From Sva-07 sp041686315 (GTDB lineage: Bacteria; Actinomycetota; Acidimicrobiia; Acidimicrobiales; Ilumatobacteraceae), in assembly GCA_041686315.1 (NCBI GenBank), contig JAWLEC010000164.1, positions 1 to 6,484 of the forward strand: DNA of 6,484 nt, given 5' to 3'. Positions 1 to 4,355 of the stretch are shown piece by piece. The translations under genes were made by a program, and so were the position numbers. Numbering within the stretch: the first letter of the stretch is position 1; each line of letters starts with the position of its first letter. The notes beneath the pieces are model-generated. The model was given only the letters and a program-made list of their open reading frames with translations. It made no database searches and had not been told where the DNA came from.

Positions 1-36
1 CGCGAAGCACTCCGCCGCTACCTCCGTGCCGGTTGA
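1..36 (+). CDS. possible C-terminal tail of a gene entering from the left edge
   Basis: Reading frame 1 from the first base gives 11 residues, REALRRYLRAG, followed by TGA at 34-36. The Arg/Leu-rich amphipathic composition looks like the C-terminal helix of a small regulator or antitoxin. Eleven residues cannot identify a family, and an open frame this short is expected by chance in GC-rich DNA. No hairpin directly after the stop supports it. Treat it as a candidate gene end only. Confidence 0.25.
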   Translation, partial: REALRRYLRAG

Positions 37-295
37 TCGAACAGCCTCCACGACCACCGCATAACACCGGTCACTAACGGCGCATCCACACCCACATATC
101 CGGCGATATGTAGGAGGTCCGACCGTTGGTTGGGCAGCGCATGATCACGCCTCGGCGGGCGGCCGGGACCCATCCAGGAACGGCACCGGTGCGCTCGCCG
201 ATGTGTACGGGAATGTGCGGCGTGTCGGTTGCCCGACGCCACTGATCCGACGGCATCGTGCCGGAACGGACGCAAGGCAACTTGCGATCCGATCG
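37..295. other. non-coding or unassigned stretch with an AT-rich palindrome and an orphan Shine-Dalgarno
   Basis: I find no convincing gene here on either strand. The frames open across it are Arg-rich, without recognisable motifs, and look like GC-driven shadows. It holds a 7-bp perfect inverted repeat (94-100 with 105-111) in an AT-rich patch, followed at once by AGGAGGT (112-118). A 39-codon open frame begins with TTG at 126, seven bases after that Shine-Dalgarno, and ends at TGA 243-245. Its product has no recognisable feature. The stretch should also contain the promoter of the toxin-like gene that follows, but I cannot point to -35/-10 boxes. Confidence 0.5.
94..111. promoter_or_regulatory. 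AT-rich inverted repeat, possible operator
   Basis: ACATATC (94-100) and GATATGT (105-111) are perfect reverse complements separated by CGGC. An AT-rich dyad is conspicuous against the GC-rich background. It lies about 180 bp upstream of the toxin-like gene and directly in front of AGGAGGT at 112-118. Toxin-antitoxin operons are usually repressed by their own antitoxin at such dyads, so an operator role is reasonable, but this is inference. In RNA it would form only a short hairpin next to the Shine-Dalgarno. Confidence 0.35.
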
Positions 296-545
296 ATGGC
301 AAGCCAACTTGTCGCGGTGGATGCGCCGCTGATCGCAACCAGCGCCCGCAAGCACGGCATCCACGACAACGACATGCTTCACGCGTTCGACCATCCGATG
401 TTCGTCGATGATCTCGATGACGGCTTCGTGATGTTCGTCGGCGCCGACGCCGCCGGCAACCTCCTCGAGGGTCGGCGTGATCGACAGCGCCGACGGTCCG
501 ACCATCGTCCACGCCATGCCGGCCCGACCGAAGTACCTCAGGTGA
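296..545 (+). pseudogene. toxin-like small protein, frameshifted by one extra G
   Basis: From ATG 296 the frame reads through SARKHGIHDNDMLHAFDHP and GADAAGNLLE, then becomes Arg-rich nonsense after 469. Dropping one G of the GGG at 469-471 restores VGVIDSADGPTIVHAMPARP followed by KYLR and TGA at 543-545. The repaired product has 82 residues, or 75 if GTG 317 is the start, which leaves less N-terminal sequence before SARKHG. I know this pattern (SARKHG near the N-terminus, a GPDRxGxLLE-like strand, a terminal HAMPARPKYL motif) from small actinobacterial proteins paired with a helix-turn-helix partner and treated as toxin-like. I assert no formal family name. The pairing with the gene at 551 (5-bp gap, AGGTGA overlapping this stop) supports one operon. 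The lesion could be a true inactivating mutation or a sequence error. No strong Shine-Dalgarno is visible at either start. Confidence 0.7.
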
Positions 546-550
546 TTCCA

Positions 551-1132
551 ATGCCACGCACCGCCCAGGAGATCATCGACCACGCCGACGAACTCGCCTC
601 CCGCTGCGAGCGCGCAGAGCCCGAGGACCTTCGCGACGCCACAGCGCTGCGCGTTGTTCGAGATGCGTTCCTGGCTCGCGCCGAGGCCGAGCGAGACCTG
701 GGCGACGCAGTGGTTCGCGCCCGACACGAAGGACACTCATGGGCTGCGATCGGAGCCATGGTCGGCACGTCGGGCGAGGCAGCCCGTCAGCGGTACGGTC
801 AGGCAGTCGAGGCCGAGTCGTCCCCGCCCGCTCGACCGGTGATCACCGAGCGGCGTCCGGGGGTCAGGTTCGCAAGCCGACCCGTTCTCGACGTCACTGT
901 GCGATCGACACCTGGTCGATCAGTGCTGCGCGAGCCAGGCGGCGTGGAATCGGGCGAGCTTGTCGGGATTGCGGACCACGAGGACGGTGGCAACCCTGCC
1001 GTCTCGGAACGACGGGACGAGGATCGAGTCGGGCTGCTGCTCCACGGTGATGTACCAGCCGCACTGCCCGTTGACACGGACCGGATCGACGCGGGTATCG
1101 GGCTGGATCCGGGCGGCCAGGTTCACGAGTAG
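551..1132 (+). CDS. small helix-turn-helix protein, antitoxin-like partner (3' end uncertain)
   Basis: The start is ATG 551. AGGTGA (540-545) lies five bases ahead and overlaps the restored stop of the preceding toxin-like gene, so translation is probably coupled. The first 84 residues look real: a charged helical N-terminal part (about 1-58, with EEIIDHADELA-like spacing) and a helix-turn-helix at about 62-83 (HSWAAIGAMVGTSGEAARQR). This would bind DNA and, if the pair is a toxin-antitoxin module, neutralise the toxin and repress the operon. The frame continues to TAG at 1132 for 193 residues in all. Residues past about 90 have no domain character, and the last 213 bp are antisense to the sigma-factor gene. 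The functional protein may end near 842, where a TGA exists in another frame, which would require a second frameshift. Alternatively a long unconserved tail is translated. The domain call is moderately sure; the end is not. Confidence 0.55.
   Translation: MPRTAQEIIDHADELASRCERAEPEDLRDATALRVVRDAFLARAEAERDLGDAVVRARHEGHSWAAIGAMVGTSGEAARQRYGQAVEAESSPPARPVITERRPGVRFASRPVLDVTVRSTPGRSVLREPGGVESGELVGIADHEDGGNPAVSERRDEDRVGLLLHGDVPAALPVDTDRIDAGIGLDPGGQVHE
828..853. terminator. candidate stem-loop between the HTH gene and the convergent sigma-factor gene
   Basis: CCGCTC (828-833) pairs with GAGCGG (848-853). After a 4-base bulge, GGT (838-840) pairs with ACC (845-847) around a GATC loop. It lies about 70 bp beyond the sigma-factor stop on the minus strand, so it could terminate that operon, and it falls where the conserved part of the HTH gene ends. 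There is no U-tract, and the bulge weakens it. Confidence 0.3.
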
Positions 1133-1816
1133 GCGGGACACCCGCTCCGGACCCACGACGGGCCGTCGGGCGGCACGGCGGTCGGGACCCCCGTCGGCGA
1201 GGTGGACGACGTCGTCGGTGAGCATCCGACGGAGGCCGGCGACGTCACCCAGCACGACTGCGTCGAGGAACGCGTCCGCCAGCTCCTCGGCGTGGGCGGG
1301 GTGGGCGTCGATCCTGCGATGCTCCGTCCGTACCCGTTCACGGGCCCGGTGGGCGATCTGGCGGGCTCCGGCCTCGGAGCGGCCGACGCTGGCTGCGACC
1401 TCGGCGAAGGGGTATCCGAAGACGTCGTGGAGGAGGAACACGGCACGCTCGACCGGCTCCAGCCGTTCGAGCACGGTGAGGAACCCGAGCGTCAGCGACT
1501 CCGCGCTCGCGGCGGATGCGAACGGATGGTCGTCCACCGGCGCCAACGGCTCGGGCAGCCACGGTCCGACGTACACCTCGCGGCGCCGGCGGGCGGAGCG
1601 GAGTCGGTCGATGGCGATCCGCGTGGTGACGGTGGTGAGCCAGGCTGCCGGCTCGGCGATCGACGCACGGTCGGCGGCCTCCCACCGCATCCAGGCGTCC
1701 TGCACGACGTCGTCTGCGTCGTCGGCCGTCCCGAGCATCCGGTAGGCGAGTGCGGCGAGGTGCGATCTCTCGGCTTCGAAGACGGCGGTCGCGTCGCGGC
1801 CCGGCACCGGGGTCAC
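920..1816 (-). CDS. sigJ: ECF41/SigJ-family RNA polymerase sigma factor with fused SnoaL-like domain
   Basis: The product has 298 residues. It directs RNA polymerase to a specific promoter set. Sigma region 2 spans about 10-77 (YRMLGTADDADDVVQDAWMR, then AWLTTVTTRIAIDRLRSARR). The linker carries YVGPWLPEPL (82-91), typical of the SigJ/ECF41 group. Region 4 is at about 108-160 (LEPVERAVFLLHDVFGYPF and the recognition helix). Residues about 175-298 form a SnoaL/NTF2-like domain with the NPDKL motif at 283-287. In this group the fused domain replaces a separate anti-sigma factor, and none is encoded nearby. The usual DGGGK-type motif just after region 4 reads DGGPD here (208-212), a departure in its last two positions. 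The GTG start at 1816-1814 overlaps the upstream oxidoreductase stop as GTGA, so the two genes are translationally coupled. The operon promoter at 3045-3071 matches the ECF41 target motif, implying autoregulation. The family call is strong; the exact symbol is by analogy to mycobacterial SigJ. Confidence 0.93.
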   Translation of the reverse strand: MTPVPGRDATAVFEAERSHLAALAYRMLGTADDADDVVQDAWMRWEAADRASIAEPAAWLTTVTTRIAIDRLRSARRRREVYVGPWLPEPLAPVDDHPFASAASAESLTLGFLTVLERLEPVERAVFLLHDVFGYPFAEVAASVGRSEAGARQIAHRARERVRTEHRRIDAHPAHAEELADAFLDAVVLGDVAGLRRMLTDDVVHLADGGPDRRAARRPVVGPERVSRLLVNLAARIQPDTRVDPVRVNGQCGWYITVEQQPDSILVPSFRDGRVATVLVVRNPDKLARFHAAWLAQH

Positions 1817-3036
1817 CCCGACACCGATCGGTGCTCGACGTGATGCACGGCGGCCAGCGCCGCGGCCCGGGCGCTCGCCAGCACCGCATCAGCGAGATGT
1901 CCCTCCGGGCCGACCCAGTCGCCCGCGACGAACGTTCCCGGTCGGTCCGCAGAGCGAGCGAGAGCATCGATGCCCGGCCGACCCGCCAATCCGCCCTGCG
2001 AAGCCAGCGGTATCGCGGAGCAGGCAACCATGCGGTGAAGGTATCGCTGTGTGACCAGTCGGTCTGCGGCAATGCCGACGGCGTCGGCGAACGCCTCGAG
2101 GCGCGCCCGGCACGGATCGACGTCGGCGCCGAGGTACTCCGCCAGGGCAACCGTGGAACAGCCGCTGGGTGCTCGGTGTCCGGGTGAGGAGTGGAGCGAG
2201 GCGTAGAGCGGCACATCCGACCCCAGGGCGATCGACTGCGGCGGCTCGCCGCGCATCCCGATGTCGAGGCAGGAGACCTCGGCCGCCGGGCCCACGACCA
2301 GCGTCGAAGCGTCGACGCCCGCCAGTCCCGCAGCACTCAACGGCGCGCCCGTGGCGACGATCACTGCAGCGGCGTCCGGCAGCTCCCGGACGGGCTTCCC
2401 GGGCTCGATCCTGACCCCCGGCACTGCCGACAACTCGTCGACCAACACCTCCCAGCCCCGTTCGAGATACCGAACGCCCGGACCCAGACCGGCCTGCAGC
2501 ATGCCGATGGCCACGTCCGCGCTGAGCTGGTCGGGTCGGTTGGCGTAGGTGGTGAGTCGCACCAGCATCGCCAGCGTCTGCCTGGCGCGTTCGTCGCGAG
2601 CGGTGCCATCGATCCAGTCGGCGACGGTTCGGTGGCCGTGCGCTGCGGGGCGCAGGCGAGGCAGTGTGGCCAGCACACGACCGAGTTCGAACTTTCCGCG
2701 CCAACCCACGGCAGAGGTCGCCAACAGCGTGGCGGGCCCGGATGGTGCCCGGTGCGCGCGACCGTCTCGGACCCATACGCTGCTGCCACTCGGGGGTTTG
2801 CCCCGGGGGTGGATACCCAGCTCGCCGAGCACCCGCTCGGCTGCGCCGCCCCGGTACAGGGCGTGTGGGCCCTGGTCGAATCGGAAGCCGTCTCGTTCGT
2901 CGGTCGTCGACCGTCCGCCCAGGCGGGTGCGGGTCTCGTGGACGACCACGGGTATCCCTGCTCGGGCGACGAAGGCAGCGGCAGTGAGCCCGGCCAGGCC
3001 CGCACCGACGACGTGGATCTCGTTCCTCGTGTTCAT
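1813..3036 (-). CDS. FAD-dependent oxidoreductase, phytoene-desaturase/amine-oxidase-like
   Basis: The product has 407 residues. A Rossmann dinucleotide-binding motif lies at the very N-terminus (VVGAGLAGLTAA, GxGxxG at 11-16), followed about 20 residues later by the acidic strand end HETRTRLGGRS (E about 34), which contacts the FAD ribose in this fold. DQGPHALYRGG follows as in phytoene-desaturase-like proteins. The C-terminal FAD motif is GTFVAGDWVGPEGHLADAVL (about 367-386). The substrate cannot be read from the sequence: carotenoid precursors, amines or other small molecules are all possible. No signal peptide or membrane segment is evident, so it is probably cytoplasmic. ATG 3036 is chosen because it places GxGxxG at the normal distance and lies just behind the promoter; a longer open frame upstream lacks any motif. 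The gene is first in an operon with the ECF41 sigma factor (GTGA overlap). ECF41 genes are known to neighbour carboxymuconolactone decarboxylases, oxidoreductases or epimerases, so this is the likely regulated partner. Confidence 0.9.
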   Translation of the reverse strand: MNTRNEIHVVGAGLAGLTAAAFVARAGIPVVVHETRTRLGGRSTTDERDGFRFDQGPHALYRGGAAERVLGELGIHPRGKPPSGSSVWVRDGRAHRAPSGPATLLATSAVGWRGKFELGRVLATLPRLRPAAHGHRTVADWIDGTARDERARQTLAMLVRLTTYANRPDQLSADVAIGMLQAGLGPGVRYLERGWEVLVDELSAVPGVRIEPGKPVRELPDAAAVIVATGAPLSAAGLAGVDASTLVVGPAAEVSCLDIGMRGEPPQSIALGSDVPLYASLHSSPGHRAPSGCSTVALAEYLGADVDPCRARLEAFADAVGIAADRLVTQRYLHRMVACSAIPLASQGGLAGRPGIDALARSADRPGTFVAGDWVGPEGHLADAVLASARAAALAAVHHVEHRSVSG

Positions 3037-3044
3037 GTCCCTTT

Positions 3045-3071
3045 GACGACGCAGCCTCAGCGTATGTGACA
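3045..3071 (-). promoter_or_regulatory. ECF41-type promoter TGTCACA-N16-CGTC for the oxidoreductase-sigma operon
   Basis: On the minus strand TGTCACA occupies 3071-3065 and CGTC occupies 3048-3045, with exactly 16 bases between. This matches the target motif I recall as reported for ECF41 sigma factors (TGTCACA, 16-base spacer, CGTC). Only eight bases (AAAGGGAC) separate the CGTC from the oxidoreductase ATG at 3036, so transcription would start at or within a few bases of that ATG, giving a leaderless or nearly leaderless mRNA. The promoter reads into the operon that encodes the ECF41 factor itself. The motif match is seen in the sequence; the autoregulation and start site are inferred. Confidence 0.8.
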
Positions 3072-3182
3072 GTGCAGTCGAGCAGGGCGGGCCGATCCGG
3101 CGACCGGTGCTGCGGCAGTCGGTGGACCTTCGTCCCTGGCTGCGGTCGGAGCGTCGGAACACGATGGTGGTCAACCCCCGAC

Positions 3183-3189
3183 GAAAGGA
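3183..3189 (+). promoter_or_regulatory. Shine-Dalgarno of the peroxiredoxin gene
   Basis: GAAAGGA ends six bases before ATG 3196. It fixes the peroxiredoxin start and agrees with the family N-terminus. A 6-bp inverted repeat, CGTCGG (3152-3157) with CCGACG (3178-3183), ends on its first base. Confidence 0.75.
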
Positions 3190-3195
3190 CACTGC

Positions 3196-3822
3196 ATGAG
3201 CCTCCACCTGGGCGACACCGCCCCCGACTTCACCGCCATGACGACGGACGGCGAGATCTCCTTCCACGACTGGCAGGGCGACTCCTGGGCCGTGTTCTTC
3301 AGCCATCCGGCCGACTTCACGCCCGTGTGTACCACCGAGCTCGGCCGGACCGCTGCGCTCCAGGGCGAGTTCGAGAAGCGCAACACGAAGGCGCTGGCGC
3401 TCTCGGTCGATCCGGTCGACGACCATCACGCCTGGGCCCCCGACATCGGCGAGGTGACGGGCACGGCGCTCAACTTCCCGATCGTGGCCGACCCCGACCG
3501 CACGGTGGCCGAGCTCTACGACATGATCCATCCGGGTGAGGGCGACACGTCCACCGTGCGTTCGGTGTTCATCGTCGATCCGGCGCACACGTTGCGCCTG
3601 ATGCTCACCTACCCGAAGTCGGTGGGCCGCAACTTCGACGAGATCCTGCGCGTGCTCGATGCCCTGCAGGCCACCGACAAGGATCCGATCGCCACGCCCG
3701 CCGACTGGCGGCCCGGCGACCGCGTGATCGTGTCGCTCGGGATGCCGACCGAGGAGGCGAAGGAGAAGTTCTCCAACGTGGAGGAGTTCAAGCCCTACCT
3801 CCGCTTCGCCGACGCCCCCTGA
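3196..3822 (+). CDS. 1-Cys peroxiredoxin, Prx6 type
   Basis: The product has 208 residues. It reduces hydrogen peroxide and organic or lipid hydroperoxides in the cytoplasm using a thiol electron donor. The thioredoxin-fold core starts right away (LGDTAPDFTA). The peroxidatic site is HPADFTPVCTTE, with Cys45, Thr42 and Pro38 of the PxxxT/SxxC motif. His37 and Arg122 (STVRSVFIVDP) match the Prx6 catalytic triad positions. Cys45 is the only cysteine, so there is no resolving cysteine and an external reductant is needed. The C-terminal part (about 140-208, with TYPKSVGRNFDEILRVLDAL and ADWRPGDRVIV) is the extension characteristic of the Prx6 subfamily, and the length of about 210-220 fits. It is divergent from the FAD oxidoreductase/ECF41 operon across a 159-bp gap. 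A shared oxidative-stress theme is plausible, but no ECF41 motif faces this gene. The product call is very sure. Confidence 0.96.
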   Translation: MSLHLGDTAPDFTAMTTDGEISFHDWQGDSWAVFFSHPADFTPVCTTELGRTAALQGEFEKRNTKALALSVDPVDDHHAWAPDIGEVTGTALNFPIVADPDRTVAELYDMIHPGEGDTSTVRSVFIVDPAHTLRLMLTYPKSVGRNFDEILRVLDALQATDKDPIATPADWRPGDRVIVSLGMPTEEAKEKFSNVEEFKPYLRFADAP

Positions 3823-3838
3823 GTGCGCCGCTGCTCTT

Positions 3839-3871
3839 CCGCCGATCGGTCAGGCCCGGCCGGTCTGGCGG
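3839..3871. terminator. stem-loop in the 27-bp gap between convergent genes, possible bidirectional terminator
   Basis: CCGCC plus GATCGG (3839-3849) pairs with CCGGTC, a bulged T, and GGCGG (3860-3871) around a 10-base loop, with one T·G wobble. It follows the peroxiredoxin stop (3822) by 16 bases and covers the stop and last codons of the SnoaL-like gene on the minus strand. No U-tract is present, as is common for GC-rich actinobacterial terminators. Confidence 0.42.
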
Positions 3872-4287
3872 AGGAACGTGAGCGAGTCCCACAGATCGGT
3901 GCGGTGGGTGATCTCTCCATCGAGCACCGTGCACCACATGATGCCGGGCACGTCCACGTCGGTGCCGTCGTGGGTCGCTCGGAGCCGGTAGCGGACGACC
4001 ACGGTCGAGCAGCCGGTGCGCGCCCCGGATCCCATGTCGGACCCCGGCTCCGTCCCGGTGTCGACCACGGTGTCGATCACGGTGTAACGGACACCGGCGA
4101 AGTCGGCGAGAAAGCCGGGCAGCCGTCGGCGGTACTCGTCGCGTCCGACGCAGCCGGAGCCGAGTTCGGCGAGGTGTTCGTTCACGAAGCCGTCCGCCAC
4201 GAAGGACACGATCTCGTCGGCGTCGCCCCGCTCGAAGGCGGCCAGGTACCCGCGGACGGTGTCGACGTCGCTGCGCACGCCCGGCAC
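3850..4287 (-). CDS. stand-alone SnoaL-like/NTF2-fold protein
   Basis: The product has about 145 residues, the usual size for SnoaL-like or ketosteroid-isomerase-fold proteins. Visible hallmarks are the N-terminal helix VRGYLAAFERGDADEIVSFV, a following ADGFVNEHLAELG segment, a central YRRRLPGFLADF helix, and C-terminal strands (VVVRYRLRATHDG, VDVPGIMWCTVLDGEITHRT, DLWDSLTFLRQTG). Members are cone-shaped alpha+beta pockets that act as polyketide cyclases, isomerases, or ligand-binding modules. The substrate is unknown. No signal peptide is evident. The start is uncertain: GTG 4287 is chosen because it begins just before the first helix, with a weak purine-rich CGGGA upstream. GTG 4278 and GTG 4344 are alternatives in the same frame. 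The gene converges on the peroxiredoxin and diverges from the membrane-protein gene. The nearby sigma factor carries the same fold as its C-terminal domain, which may be coincidence. Confidence 0.82.
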   Translation of the reverse strand: MPGVRSDVDTVRGYLAAFERGDADEIVSFVADGFVNEHLAELGSGCVGRDEYRRRLPGFLADFAGVRYTVIDTVVDTGTEPGSDMGSGARTGCSTVVVRYRLRATHDGTDVDVPGIMWCTVLDGEITHRTDLWDSLTFLRQTGRA

Positions 4288-4355
4288 CGTATCCCGGACC
4301 CGATCGACGGAGACGGGGCCACCGCCGGGTGCGGGTGTCGGCACGGTGAGGCCGC

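Noticed and set aside
203..550. A single long fusion protein from GTG 203 through the HTH domain
   Set aside because: The segment 470-550 is nonsense in this frame but gives a family-like C-terminus and a stop in the +1 frame, so two genes with a frameshift explain it better.
960..1745. 261-codon plus-strand open frame opposite the sigma factor
   Set aside because: It is a Ser/Arg/Thr-rich shadow. The minus strand encodes unmistakable sigma regions 2 and 4.
2191..3069. 292-codon plus-strand open frame opposite the FAD oxidoreductase
   Set aside because: The minus strand carries the full FAD-binding motifs at both ends. The plus frame has low-complexity composition and no motif.
3065..3091. 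ECF41-type promoter facing the peroxiredoxin on the plus strand
   Set aside because: The plus strand reads TGTGACA, not TGTCACA, and the bases 16 further on are CGGG, not CGTC.
3037..3588. N-terminal extension of the FAD oxidoreductase frame up to 3588
   Set aside because: It would place GxGxxG almost 200 residues from the N-terminus, run antisense to the peroxiredoxin and cover the ECF41 promoter. ATG 3036 is far better.
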